The notes beneath the pieces are model-generated. The model was not told the origin of the DNA. It made no database searches and worked only from the letters and a program-made list of their open reading frames with translations. This document shows positions 12,701 to 23,880 of a stretch of 64,000 bases of DNA, piece after piece. Each line of letters starts with the position of its first letter. The stretch's first letter is position 1. Source of the DNA: Sabellastarte sp. h YS-2021 (Eukaryota; Annelida; Polychaeta; Sabellida; Sabellidae); the NCBI GenBank assembly GCA_964017235.1, contig OZ024931.1:104054221-104118220 (forward strand). The letters run 5' to 3'. Position numbers and translations under genes: made by a program.

Positions 12701-15700
12701 CTTCCTCCTTTCACCATTGATATAAAAATATTGTATATTGTTTTCCTTCAATATTAATCCATGGAATATTTTCCATGGATTAATATTTTTTAAGCACTTC
12801 TAGAGACCAATTTTTTCTCATTTTTTGAAAGAAAAAAAACATTGTAAAAAAAATATAACAATATAACATAATTTTTTGTAGCCCAAATGTTACATATTTT
12901 CACAAGACGAGGTACACAATTATCATATTATCATGACCATTACTTATAAAAAGCTTATTCACCTTATTAATTCTCTTTCATTAGTGTCTCAGTGGTTGCT
13001 GACTTCTTTATTTCCCGGGATATCTGATTTAGAACTCCGGCTTGTGGATTGGTTGTGTCTTAGAATCTCCAATTTGCAGAGATTAAGTGCTTTTAGAATT
13101 ACATTAGAATAACGTCCAGTTTTAAATAAATATAATCATGGCTCAGTGGTCATACAACCGGACTGAAGATGAAAAAGTGGTGTCAGTGAATAGAATATTT
13201 GGATGAAGTATTCAAACACACTGTTATCAGTGGTGATAAATCATGACAAAGCCTTAGGACTACTCCCATCCTGAGAATGAAAGTGACTTACAAGAGATCT
13301 ATGCATTATAAAATTCACAAATGGGTCAATATTATTAATCATAACTACAAACTGGAAGTTCCAATTCTAATATCATCAAAATGGCAAAGCAGGACGAGAA
13401 TATTTTTCATTGGGTAACACAGAAGAAACATTTAGCGGATTAAGAATGTCTCACACGTGAAAAAGAGGTTCAGTTATCTGCTCTTGAAATGACCATGATT
13501 CTGTTAGTTAACGTTGGAGATAACTAAGTAACTGAAACAAAACCAGCTCCTATTTCATTTCAGGCACACAAAAAAACTTGTGATGTATACGGTTTTCCAT
13601 CAGACAGCATATCCTGTTTGATTAGGCTGTAATTCCTCCTACTTTCTGCAGATGGATTTCTCATATCTTTCCTTTCCTCTTCTCATTTCTCAGAGAGGTT
13701 CTTTGTTAATACATGGACTGGCCACTTTATTCAGCCGAGTTCTAGTTTTGTGTTAAGTAGATACTCATAACCTTCAGGCACTGAGACAACCAGCGTCACA
13801 TGCATGGCCACGTGTCTTTGCAGAAATACTGAAATAGCACAGCATCATCAGAAAGAAGACAGCTCAACCCTACTACTTTTTATGGTAACTACAGGTTTTG
13901 ACAAAAATGACTCTCAGACTGTTTCTCCTATGTGCAACTCGCCTTTCACATCACTTTATATCTATAGTACTACTGCCTAGGTTCAAATAATTGCCTTGAC
14001 TGAATGTGCTTAATACATTTTACTGCAATTGTCATAATTAATTTACATTTAAATGAACACTTGGTTAAAATTAACACCCGATCTTCTGACGTCTCAATTG
14101 TTGGGAAATGCAGTAGATTCTATTACTTTCTTTATGTCAATCCTGACCAATATTTACCTGAATTTTCCACATTAAATCTGCAACCATCTGTTATCATTTT
14201 CTGTTTTCTTACAAATTAGCAAAGTATACTTCTCAATTAAATCTCAGATAAAATCACTTTTCTCCTGTTACTTAATGGCCATAATGGCCTTATATAAATA
14301 CTAGTAAATATAGCCTTGGTATTGTTATTTTCAAACAACTATTCCATCAAGAAAAACTAATTGGAACCAGACATTTCCTTACAGAATAAAAAAGGTGCAA
14401 AAAATAACATCTGAGATGTCTGTAACCCACAGCCTTGGGAAATAGTTTTGGACACCATGAGTTATTGAAGAGGTGAAGCATTAGAGAGAACAAGATACTT
14501 TCACAACAGAGGTTTAAGGGATGTAAAAGGTGTAGCAGAAATAACACTTAAAAGAGAGAAAATGTATGTAAGGTTAAAGTTTCAAAACAAGACAATTCAA
14601 TAGCATGATAACAGTATTTATTAGTAAACTAAAAGTTATAAAGTTATAAAATTTATAAATTAAAGTGTAGCTGTCAATATAGAAAGCACAATTAGGTGAA
14701 AGTACATATAACAATCAGTAGCAGCAATGCACATATCTTTGTCATAGGAGAAATATGTCTCAAATATGGGTATAGAAAACATTCAGTCAGAGCTAAGATC
14801 AAAGGTCACATAAGGTCACATTATAATGTTGCACATCTCCACCTACCAAATATTAACATCCTACAACTTACAGTTTCCAAGATATAACTCGAGGTTTCAA
14901 AGTTCAGGGTTACTATGGCAAAGTCAAAGGCCAAATGAAGGTCACACTATGATATGCACATTTACATCCCCAACCAATGTTCCAAGTAACAACTACATAT
15001 TATGGTTTTGAGATATAGCCTGGACAAGAAGTTAAAGGTCAAGGTTACCATGACAAAGTCAAAGGTCAAATTAAGTCACCATGACATCACACACCTAAAC
15101 CCCAAACCAAGTACCATCTTCTTACACCTTACAGTTTCAAAGTACTGCAAAGTTAAAGGTCAAATCAAGGTCACACCATGACACTGCACAGTCATGGTTT
15201 CTGAGATATAGCCCTGACAAGATTTTTCCTGTCACCATTTTCAAGAAATACATGAATCTGCCAATGGTTTATGCAGTTAATTGTGCTCACATATTCCCTA
15301 ATTAAACATCTACTAAATTGTGACAACAAAATGTTTGAACAGAAATGCGGGTTACTGTGAGTGCTTTTCCTACTTAAATGTAGAACAATCCACCATTACA
15401 AAAATGTTAAAGTACATTTTGGATATTCAACTTTTATAATAATTGAACTCATATATTTATGGAAAGCTAAATTATATGATGTTTGAATTTACCATAGTAA
15501 AGTTTTAATAGAGGAAAACAAAACAAAGCAAAAAAAATTTTTGCTTCAATGGAGACATAAAGTACACTAACCGTGTTTCTTTCTTTCACAATGCACTCAT
15601 ACAAAGCATTATGAAAGAGAAATATCAAAAGGTAGAACACTCCAGTTCAACTGTAAAGTTTGCCTGCCAACGGCCATGATTATGTAGTCACACATAATCT

Positions 15701-18700
15701 AATTGGACACATTTACCTGTTTTGTTTTGATCACTGGGGTCAGAGATCATAATCATGGTGACTACAGATGCTTGTCCCAGTTATTTATACATTTAAACAT
15801 CAAAATTATCACAACTGATCTTTTCAGTGATAAGCCCTTATGTCTAACCTTTAGGCTGCTACACTTCTACTCAGAAAATATCACATTTTGCCAGTTTTCC
15901 CATCATTTTTCAATAGAACTGGACGTAGGAGCCTCCTGGGTTATAAATTGGGAGATAAGAGACCTAGTACAGGGTTACTAGATAAAAATGTTACATAGAG
16001 ACCAGACATGTTAAAATATTACACATTGGAAGAGGTTTTTGTGTGACATGTCCACCATAATATTGTCAAAGAATATTGACATGGTAAAGAACCTTGCTAT
16101 GTTTCATTTTCATGATGGAAATTACTAGTATAAGAAAGTTTGTGTTTCCATTTTGTTGTTTTACACTGGACAAAGTTTTACAAAATATTCAATGTGTTGA
16201 TATGAGACTGGTGCTATGTTAAATAATTTTTTTAAATTAATTTAATTAATAATTTCATCAATTTTGTCTTCAAAATGAGTTTTAAGAGTTCAAGAAAGCT
16301 AAAGCATTCACATGACTGAATTCTATATTACATAAAGTAAGCAGGAAGATGTTCAGTACCGATCTGAGGTCATCACCCAGATAGTTTAAATTTTGCTAAA
16401 ATGCATGCATGACCCTGAACTAGATTCAGTTGCACTTATATTAAATATGAATGAGTTATGTCCAGTGAATTTTGTGTTGATAAATTCTTGTCGATAAATT
16501 TCTAAATTTTATATAATTGTTTCTGATCCATAATCACCATTTTTATCTTTGATAAACATCACTGGTAAACCATTGCTAATACAAAAATTGAAACATACAA
16601 TGTACAAGCAAACCACCTGAGCAATTGAAGATTGCCTGTAAAGTACATGAAATGACTCAGGTCTTCATAGGGCCTTTTCTGCTGAAAGTTACCTTGTTGT
16701 TTTAAACATCCTGATTAACTAAAAGTAGTTATTCTGAGCCCTTGACATTCCACTTAATAGGGTTTAATTTTCTCTCATTTAATTTATAAAAAAAAAAAAA
16801 TTTGTTTTTTAATTACCTAATTATGCACATTTTCTTGGATCAATATTAACATTATTTCTGTGAATGACTATGATTAAATACCTAAAGTTAACTGGTACAT
16901 TTTCAGGTACATTTTAAGTATCATTGCACTTTAGCATAATCCCACGTTGCAAAGACTCTTTCTTTGCACTTTCTAAGAAACGGTTAAGAGCAACCATAAA
17001 ACTCCAAAATAATGATCACATCCAGTTATTCTGACTTCTTAAGGCTTCACAAATAATGGATTTTCATCTTAGGTATAACAATCTCCCAGGAGTGTTGTTA
17101 ACAACACCTTCAGTTATTTAATTTATACATGATCAAATTCTTGGTTCCCAATGTTAGCAGTAATTTCAGCCAATTTCTTTGCTTCCACAGTCACCAATTG
17201 TCACATGCTCCACTCAGTTTTCTGACAGTCAAAGAAATACTGGTGTTACAAAGGAAAACAGCATCTCACAAAAACTTTACCACCAAGGCTTTCCATACTT
17301 CAAAATACAATCATATGAATAAAAATCACCAGTGTCATAAAACAATTTCAAATGAATCTTTTCACTGTCAAAACCTCATTAGTGTCCCACTCCAGTGCGA
17401 GGCATTTCTATAATTAGATGACCGAAAATGATGACAGTCTTAGCTTACCAGAAAAGTTAAGTGTGCAATAATACAACAGATGTTCATTAAAACAAGTCTA
17501 TCTGCTAGAACTAAAAGATACACACAAAAAGTGACAAAAATAAGAAGTAATTATACCAAACAACTTTGTCAGTCTTTTAACCTATTTACAACTGTATTAA
17601 CTGGTGCTAATTGCAATTAGGTGGAGATGACCAAAATGCCTTTATCAAGTGCAAGATGTACTTATTAACTTAAGTTTGTTCAATAATTTTGGCTGCATTA
17701 TTTAAACACAGATTTATCAACTGAACCAAATAAAATGAGACATACATTTTGGAAACAATTATTTTGATAACAATTATTACAAGTACCTTATTTGTGCACT
17801 AGTAAAACAGGGCAGTCAGTGAACATAATGTTATACAACAAAAAATCAGCCAGTAGTCTCTCTTTAACTTCAGTAAAAGGTTCTTTATGCTATCCCTGAT
17901 TACACAATCCCTGATTGCATAGTATAGTGTAGAAACATAACGTATCATAAACATAAAAGATTAATAAATATGCAGCGAAAATTGACACTAATACACACAT
18001 TTCTTCCTGTGACATTTAAATTTCTCACCTATGATATAAAAGGTGGCAGCATATGCCTCTACACAAGAGAGCTTGCAAGGTCTGCCATAGTTGATGGGAT
18101 TGGCGGCAATGAGATAAGGCAGCAGTCGGGGATGGCTACACTTCATGCGGCTAAAAGGTGTGTCCTCAAGTCTGGCCCAGGAACAGTCAATGACAGCCAT
18201 ACCATGTTCCATCACTAGTTCTCTGTACAAAACATACAGTCAATGACAGCCATACCATGTTCCATCACTAGTTCTCTGTACAAAACATACAGTCAATGAC
18301 AGCCATACCATGTTCCATCACTAGTTCTCTGTACAAAACATACAATCAGTGACAGCCATACCATGTTCCATCACTAGTTCTCTGTACAAAACATACAGTC
18401 AGTGACACTCATACCATGTTCCATCACTAGTTCTCTGTACAAATCATACAATAAATGGCAAGCATACCAAAAAGACAGTGGAGTAAAAAGGTCAAAATTG
18501 AAGTATTATTTTTATGTCTAATAATTATAACCCAAGTAAAACAATGGGCCTTTACTTTAGACCACAAAAATCATTTATAATAAATATATGTGTTCAAGAA
18601 TGTTCAATAACAAATTTACACATAGCAGTCTCCTTAACCTGTAGTTTCTAATCTCAACCATTGTTAACATCAGCTTAGAATATTTAGTTTCTCTGACAGA

Positions 18701-20344
18701 TAACACATTTCATCATATATTAGACAACTCAAGTATTACTCACTTGTCCTCAGGTGAGACACACTTTGTGCCCATGGGTGAGAGAACCAGGCCATTAAAT
18801 CTTTGCTGTAACTTTAAGGTTCTCACAAAACCTAGACGTGCTAGTTTTCTTCCTGCAACAAAGCACACTGTCACATAATAAAAGCAGAACATGATGGGGA
18901 AATTATACTTTAAAGGACGGTCCAGGAGCAGACTGGGAGAGTTCTTTTGGGGGCCAAATCTTGTGTTCCAGGAGCTTTACTCCAGAAATTTGTAATTTTT
19001 TTTACCCTTCATGGTCTGGTACCAGTGCCATAATAAACAAAACTCTGGGAAAAAGTTTCATTCTGATTAATGGAGTCAAAATAATATACAAGAGTCATTT
19101 CAATTTAAAATAACAATTCAGTTTAAATTTAGAAGCTAGCTCTGATTATAGTTCTGGTAACTGTTCAATAGTTCTCATGCTTCTGATTTCAAAGTATCTG
19201 ATTCATTTGTATAAATGTCTCCCACCATCTCCTCTCCACCTTTGCAATTCCAGGATTCCAAAAAAGATGCATTTTAGTGTATCCCAGTCGATAACTGGTA
19301 ACGGGAAATGAAGAAAATCAAAAGAAAACATGGCAGTTCAAAATCGCTTTAATATTTACAAAAATATGAGATAAAAGTTTATCATTTCCAGATTTAAGGT
19401 TTGTTTGTAATACTTTAAGATCTTCCACAACTGTATTTGCCAAGAAATAAAGAGGCCAGTTGTAATGTATGTAACTATTGCCCATTGGTCCTGGACACTT
19501 GAGTGGTTACTTAATCTGAAAGAGTCGCTCTCCCCTTTTGAAAAATACATTATCCCTGAGGCATTTGTATTGATTAATATGGTATATGATCACAAGATCG
19601 TGTCTGTACCTGAACATTTTCTAGGATCACATTGCTCCAGGTCCCACATGGCAAGTGGACAGGGGAACTTTATGGCAGATGAACTGGACATTTCAGAGGC
19701 TTCAGCTCCACCTTCACTGTCTTCAGCCACTGACATACAGTAAGCATAAAGTAACATACAAGTAATATCACCTTAAAGGTAAAGTAACACTGAATACAAA
19801 CTTTTAAACTTCAAAAATTGTTAAGCAGAGGCAAGTATATTTTTCTTCAAACTGAGAAATTGATGCATGTGTCTGACACCGTTAATTCAAACCATATGTA
19901 CCTGTAAGTAACCGATGTAGTGTACATCTGACACAGTTCGCTGTGGAAAAATTTTGTCACCTGGATGATAAACATGGCAAGAAGTCTGTCACAATTCAGA
20001 AGGTAATAATAGTTATTTGAATCAATATCTTTAAAATGTTTTATTTTAAAAAAATTATATATTAATATCAATTGTAAAATTATAATTTTATAATTATATC
20101 ATAGTTGCACTTAAATTCCCACATCAGAAAAAAGCCATATGAAGAAAATGTGGAAACTTGACAATGTGCTGACAATCTAGTTCCTGCAACACTTTAAATT
20201 CTAAATTATTTATGCTTTACCTTTGAGAGCTTCCTCCATATCCAGAGTAAACCTTTCTTCACTGAATTTCTTCTGCCTATCTTTTGACCTTGTAGATTTT
20301 GCACTAGCACTACTTTTGTTGTGGCCTTTTTTTGGTTTTCCCAT
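3707..20344 (-). CDS. TSR3: TSR3, 18S rRNA aminocarboxypropyltransferase, seven exons, complete
   Basis: TSR3 transfers the aminocarboxypropyl group of S-adenosylmethionine to the hypermodified pseudouridine of 18S rRNA late in 40S subunit maturation. Exons on the minus strand: 20344-20221, 19729-19610, 18852-18744, 18222-18029, 9080-8901, 5638-5560 and 3719-3707. All junctions are GT-AG, every phase matches, and the sum is 819 nt (272 residues plus stop; human about 312). The N-terminus is basic ([12 protein letters not shown]). Family motifs are [70 protein letters not shown] and [11 protein letters not shown]. Exon 6 is acidic and contains NPNR, as in the human tail. Exon 7 adds only four residues after a strong CTTTCTTTTTCAG acceptor. 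Intron 4 is about 8.9 kb, and intron 5 holds a hAT element. Tandem repeats duplicate the exon 4 acceptor and the exon 5 donor. Exons 1 and 7 are the least certain, because they rest on phase and splice signals more than on similarity. Confidence 0.93.
3765..3903. mobile_element. hAT-type transposon end fragment
   Basis: Read on the minus strand, the segment starts CTGGGGCAAGTACAAGTACT and continues with repeated AAGTAC/AAGTACTT blocks. This is the typical terminus and subterminal repeat pattern of several animal hAT families. It sits in TSR3 intron 6, about 45 bp upstream of the exon 7 acceptor. No partner end or transposase was found nearby. Confidence 0.6.
4350..4940. repeat. ~147-bp tandem repeat, four copies, in TSR3 intron 6
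   Basis: The motif TTGACCTTGAAGGAGGGGTC recurs at about 4424, 4572, 4719 and 4904. Spacing is 148 and 147 bp, then 185 bp where a small segment ('agcccatgatttcctacagg') is itself duplicated. The array begins with a short hairpin, GCATCGG-agaa-CCGATGC, at about 4357. No open frame was recognised. Confidence 0.85.
4985..5545. repeat. Degenerate ~31-bp minisatellite next to TSR3 exon 6
   Basis: Variants of 'ttacattaacatttccacctggca' follow one another at about 30-32 bp steps. They become clearer from 5200 and stop about 15 bp before the exon 6 donor at 5559. The units are diverged, so the array is old. It does not include the splice site itself. Confidence 0.8.
6525..6594 (-). mobile_element. 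tRNA-derived SINE head fragment
   Basis: The minus strand reads ATAGCTCAGATGGTTAAATC, a good RNA polymerase III A box, followed about 45 bases later by GGGTTCCAGTTCC, a B box. This is the spacing of a tRNA-like SINE head. No clear tail or target duplication was seen, so it is probably a truncated copy in TSR3 intron 5. Confidence 0.5.
7210..8637 (+). mobile_element. Non-autonomous hAT transposon with 8-bp target duplications and a BED-finger remnant
   Basis: The ends are CAGACTTGTAA and its inverse TTACAAGTCTG. They are flanked by the direct repeat ACTTACAC at 7202-7209 and 8638-8645, the 8-bp duplication typical of hAT. Just inside both ends are arrays of GTAATAG (7225-7370 and 8475-8625), serving as subterminal repeats. 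Between them, 7951-8163 encodes a degenerate BED zinc finger: FFCKHC, then KSFSNL, then HHK. This is the N-terminal DNA-binding part of hAT transposases. The catalytic domain is missing. The element is about 1.43 kb and lies in TSR3 intron 5. Confidence 0.85.
8739..8910. repeat. Duplicated end of TSR3 exon 5 with its splice donor
   Basis: The 15-base string CTCACCTTGCAGTCG occurs at 8896-8910, where it is the end of exon 5 plus the donor (CTGCAAG|GTGAG on the minus strand). It occurs again at 8739-8753, inside the intron. The following dozen bases are also partly alike. Between the copies lies degenerate AAGGATAAG-like sequence (8790-8875). The second copy would form a decoy 5' splice site. 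Confidence 0.6.
11195..11398 (-). mobile_element. 5S rRNA-derived SINE (SINE3-like)
   Basis: The minus strand from about 11395 matches the middle and 3' half of 5S rRNA: 'tgatcactgaagttaagcag', then GGGCTTAGTTAGTACTTG and TATGGGTGACCATCTG. These cover the 5S internal promoter. The sequence then continues into an unrelated body and ends in AATAAATCAATCAAA, a SINE-like tail. That tail makes a 5S-headed SINE more likely than a plain 5S pseudogene. No clean target duplication was seen. Confidence 0.7.
12750..12787. repeat. Perfect 15-bp inverted repeat
   Basis: AATATTAATCCATGG and its exact reverse complement are separated by 8 bases (AATATTTT). The structure could extrude as a cruciform. No flanking element was recognised. 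Confidence 0.85.
14785..15225. repeat. Diverged ~120-bp tandem repeat rich in AAGGTCA
   Basis: Blocks such as 'caaagtcaaaggtcaaatt', 'aaggtcacaccatgacac', and 'cagtttccaagatataac' recur at about 14797, 14920, 15056 and 15149. A related repeat in the opposite orientation makes up 52890-53540, so this is a dispersed family found on both strands. It is unlikely to be a nuclear-receptor enhancer merely because AGGTCA is frequent. Confidence 0.75.
18184..18470. repeat. 53-bp minisatellite repeating the TSR3 exon 4 splice acceptor
   Basis: Five near-identical 53-bp units start at 18184, 18237, 18290, 18343 and 18396, with a decayed sixth. On the minus strand each unit reads TTTTGTACAG|AGAACTAGTGATGG and onward. 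That is the 3' splice site plus the first ~38 bases of exon 4 ([13 protein letters not shown]). The copy nearest the gene body (acceptor at 18224-18223) is used in the model, since only it runs on into the rest of the exon. The other four supply intact decoy acceptors in intron 3. Confidence 0.9.
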
Positions 20345-20684
20345 TGTAGCTGTAAGTACTTTCTAATACAAGATAAATAAACAAGCAATCAGCATCCATG
20401 AATCAGCTCTGTGTCAGCTGACTCTGTGTTGTGTAAACTTCAATGTACGAGTGACAGTAGAAAATGACACAAAAATGGTGCGCTGCAAATATTATTCAGA
20501 CGTAAGGTACAAAGCTAACTGTTAAAGTGCTTCCTAAGGAGCCACTGACGACTGGGTTCTTATACAAAGGTAGAGAGTTCAAAAAGTAGGTGCATAATGA
20601 CTCTATAAATCTCATTAGAAAGAATTACACATGAAATGCTTTGTGATCATTAAGACAATTAAATTTATTTTCTTGATGTCGAGG
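20345..20684. promoter_or_regulatory. TSR3 5' flank
   Basis: This is the region upstream of the TSR3 start codon. It must hold the 5' UTR and promoter on the minus strand if no upstream non-coding exon exists. No TATA box or CpG-rich block is obvious. An inverted 'cagctgactctg' type motif occurs near 20415. The boundary to the plus-strand LINE at about 20685 is approximate. Confidence 0.35.
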
Positions 20685-21819
20685 TGACTCTTTAAGACCT
20701 TATATTTTAGCCACAGAACCATTAGCAAGAGCAATCACTGTTGCCAATGACATAAAGGGAATAACAATTTTTAACAAAAATTTTATGTTAGGGCAATATG
20801 CTGATGATATTTCCTGTTGATGGGCAGAACCCAGAGGTCTTTGAGTTCTTGCAGATATGTTTATGTTTAACAGCTCGCAGTTTGGTTAAGTTCTATCAAA
20901 TATTCTAAAACCCAACTCTTTACTCACCTAAACTAACTTGGTCAAATACCTTCACACTTCTTGAAATCTATTTTACACAGACTTTAACACTATGACAGAG
21001 CAAAATTATAATGCAAAAATGTCAACAATAGAAAATGTTCTTTGAGGTTATGGAAGCAGAAGATTGTCTCTCATTGGGAAATTTACAGTTACAAAGACAA
21101 CAGCAATACCAAAACTTGTTTACACCATGAAAGTTCTCTCAGGGCCAACAAAATAAATTGGTCATCAATAATAAATTATTCAAATATTTTATTTGTTATG
21201 GAAATAATCCACATATTGTAATATGTCAGCTCAAACAAGACATATAAAATGGAGGTTTGAGGTGAACAAATATAAATGTTTTGAATAATGCCCTTACATT
21301 TTCTTGATTCCTAAATTTAATTAAGACAAAATGAGAACTGTAATATCTTTTCAAGAATATTATACAGTGTGACAAACAGAAAATATGGTTCTTAGATACC
21401 ATATCTTTGGGTACATACATTCAAAGAATTGAAAATCACGTTTGGAAAAATGTGTTGAAAAGTTGGAAACATTATACATCAATACTTGAGAAAGATATAG
21501 ATGTCAGAAGCTAGGCAATATCGGACACATATTTTTAGTGAACTAAAACAAACATCCTAAACAGAAAATAAGAATTTCAGAGAAATAATCTACTTTTTAT
21601 AAATGATCTTTTGGATGAAGCTGGTTCATTTAAGGGTTTTGAAATCTTTAGAGTAACATACGGAGTCACTACAATCCTTGTGAATTTCTACTCATTAACA
21701 AATTCCATTCCAATGTTATGGAAGTCACAAATAAACCAAAACCTAGTTAACAAATTTGTGAGATCTTGCAGCCAGTACCAACAGAACTACTACAAATGCC
21801 AAAAGTCTGTAGGGGCCTA
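20685..21819 (+). mobile_element. Tx1/L1-like LINE ORF2 remnant, 5' portion
   Basis: Conceptual translation gives 'EPLARAITVANDIKGI', then 'MLGQYADDIS', the reverse transcriptase motif C with YADD. Further on comes 'RRLSLIGKFTVTKTTAIPKL', the conserved region just after the palm in L1/Tx1 LINEs. The frame is broken by several stops and shifts, so this is an old copy. It continues at 22468 after a nested insertion. Confidence 0.8.
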
Positions 21820-21833
21820 TATTGGCAAATGAT

Positions 21834-22453
21834 GACAAGGACATTTTAAGACAGGTTCAAGCTAACTATGCTAAAGGAAACATGTTATGCAATAAGTTTT
21901 CAGATAGCTCCTCAGAAGTTAAAGGTGTTCTTTTTAAAACTTACATGTATTCTATGTATACTATGTCACTTTGGAGTAACTACTCAAACACTACCTACAG
22001 AAAATTTGTTGTTTCTTACAATAACATATTTAGAATCTTGTTTAAGCAACCAATGTACTGCAGTGCTTCCAACATGTTTGTAAGTAAAATTATTTGCTCT
22101 TTGCCAGAAATTCGTCGAATATCCTGCTACAGTTTGCTACAAAGAATAAATACAAGTGATAATGCTCTTATGGTGTCATATTTAACAAGTTGTGCTGTAA
22201 AACTCTCTACTATCCTTGAAATATGGAACAAATATGTATATATGTAATGGACAACAGTGCCATGTGATCAACAGATAAATGTATCATTTTTTTCTCTATT
22301 AGTACATGTTTTTTTTTTGTTTTTTTTTTCATATTTATATGAACTAATTACACAAATCTTGTTCTTCTTTACTACCACTCTATGTTGTACACTTATGTTT
22401 CTATGGACTAATATACTGTAATATTATGTCTGAAATAAAGTTATTATTATTAT
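21834..22453 (+). mobile_element. 5'-truncated RTE-like LINE with 14-bp target duplication
   Basis: An open frame (21822-22247) encodes 'QANYAKGNMLCNKF', 'EVKGVLFKTY' and 'LWSNYSNTTYRKFVVSYNNI'. This is the C-terminal region after the reverse transcriptase in RTE/RTEX-type LINEs. It is followed by a 3' UTR and an (ATT)n tail ending at 22453. TATTGGCAAATGAT flanks it on both sides (21820-21833 and 22454-22467). The intact frame and exact duplication show it is much younger than the Tx1 LINE it interrupts. The assignment to RTE rather than a neighbouring clade is from memory of the motif. Confidence 0.85.
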
Positions 22454-22467
22454 TATTGGCAAATGAT

Positions 22468-22980
22468 AAAGTCTAGAAATTTTAAAGGGGACCATATTTT
22501 GAAATGGTCAGAAAATCTTGAAACTCCAATAACCAAGGAAATAATGTACAGTAGAAAATAGAATTAGAAGCTTTCAATATAAACTTTTGCAGAGGATTTT
22601 GAGAACAAACAAATTTTTAAGTACTTGTAAAATTATGGAAGATTCTTGTTATTTTTGTGCAAATGATTCTAAGACACTGGAGCATCTATTCTGCTAATGT
22701 CCAGTAATTTTGGCAAAATATTACTACATATTACTATGTGATAGTAAACCAATGTATATTAATAAACATTGCTAGCAAGAACATTTTACTCTTCATATTT
22801 TATTCTTATATAAATGCCGTAACAGAAGACTTGTGACTCCATATATGACAACGTAAATGAAGACAAAATACTCGATCTACGATGCCTTAGCTGAAGTTTC
22901 TCCATATTTTAAACGTTAAAGTGTCTCAATAAGGGTGTCCTTTTTTATGTTTTCAATCATCAATAAAAATCTTTAGTATG
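22468..22980 (+). mobile_element. Tx1/L1-like LINE remnant, 3' portion
   Basis: The interrupted LINE resumes with 'KWSENLETPITKEIMYS', 'FQYKLLQRILRTNKFL' and the C-terminal zinc knuckle CYFCANDSKTLEHLFC. The last motif is typical of the end of L1/Tx1 ORF2. An AT-rich tail follows to about 22980 ('caataaaaatc'). Confidence 0.75.
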
Positions 22981-22994
22981 ATGTATATTTTCTA

Positions 22995-23162
22995 ACTTTT
23001 AATCTACATTACATCTACATTACCTTTGATGGAGGGTTTCCTGTCCTCACTGTCCCGGGGATGCTGTAACTTTTAATCTACATTGTAACTTTTAATCTAC
23101 ATTGCATTACATTTACATTACCCTACATGGAAGGTTTCCTGTCCTCACCATCCCAGGGATAT
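22995..23162. repeat. Local duplication, ~100-bp step
   Basis: 'gggtttcctgtcctcactgt' at about 23034 recurs as 'aggtttcctgtcctcaccat' near 23132, and 'taacttttaatctacatt' occurs three times. This is a short, diverged tandem duplication with no coding signal. Confidence 0.6.
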
Positions 23163-23674
23163 TGTTTTCCTGTATGAGTAGTAAATCAGAGATTTCTGGG
23201 ATTTCCAGGATGTCAGTACAGGCATTATGACATCATAGTTTGAATGTTTTAGCATTCTCTGAGTGTTGTTAGTGTTTCAAACATGTTAATGCTTTCTTCA
23301 GACAAAGTCTACAGTGGATTTAAATGGTTGTTCATGCTAAAGAAGTATTCAAGAAAAACTCTGTTCTTCATAGAACCAACTGTTACAGGTATGATCGTCT
23401 GTGGTGTTTTTGTGTCATTGGAGTTTTTGTGCATAATGTTTGGTTTCTATGGGTTTCCACATAAATTATACTGCAATGTTCTAAATTTTTGCTGTGACTA
23501 ATATTTCTTTTTAATTATAATTGATGTCTTAGTGAATATATTACTGAAAATCTAGTTTACAGGTAATTGGTGCTTGGCACATTGATTTTCATATTATAAA
23601 TGTATGCTTAAACTTAACAAAGAAAATTATGCTTTCGTTGTTATGCCATGACACCATGGCTTTGTGATATAGTA

Positions 23675-23880
23675 CTAGGCATAGTCACCCAGATCGTCAA
23701 TACCTTACAGTTCCTCCTTTCCATTCATCAGTCTTTAAGTCAGCCAAACATTTTGGCCATAGTTTTGCCTTTGATGCTCCTAAGATCTGGAATGACCTCC
23801 CTCAAGATGTTCGCAGTGCAAAAAAAAAATACGTTGTGTTGGATACAATTATATACAAATTTCCCCTTCACTGAAAAAAA
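23675..23880 (+). mobile_element. LINE ORF2 C-terminal fragment (CR1/L2-like)
   Basis: The plus frame gives 'QYLTVPPFHSSVFKSAKHFG', then 'HSFAFDAPKIWNDLPQDVRS'. This is the hallmark end of CR1/L2-group ORF2 proteins ('..AP.LWN.LP..'). It is cut off after an A-run at 23820. From about 23890 to 24458 nothing further was recognised. Confidence 0.7.

Larger units (their letters stand above)
9081..18028 (-). other. Intron 4 of TSR3, ~8.9 kb
   Basis: Donor GTGAGA at 18028 and acceptor TGTTAG ending at 9081 join phase-matched exons 4 and 5. I see no other gene inside. Recognisable content is a 5S-derived SINE (11195-11398), a perfect hairpin (12750-12787), a diverged tandem repeat (14785-15225), and a pair of related ~80-bp segments at 10874 and 11863. 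The rest (9100-11190, 11400-14780, 15230-18020) is AT-rich sequence in which I recognise nothing. Confidence 0.75.

Noticed and set aside
13141-13215. Possible tRNA-like A box ('gctcagtggtcatacaaccg')
   Set aside because: No convincing B box or tail follows, and the match is too weak for a SINE call.
14785-15225. Dense AGGTCA half-sites as a hormone-response enhancer
   Set aside because: The motif is part of a dispersed repeat family also present at 52890-53540. Spacing is set by the repeat, not by receptor geometry.
17129-17413. 94-codon plus-strand frame in TSR3 intron 4
   Set aside because: No similarity that I recognise, and I found no flanking splice sites giving a gene.
18184-18470. 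CRISPR-like appearance of the 53-bp array
   Set aside because: Units are head to tail with no spacers, the host is an animal, and the unit contains a coding exon edge.
19465-19743. Plus-strand open frame of 92 codons
   Set aside because: It is antisense to TSR3 exon 2 and its intron. The minus strand carries the conserved protein.
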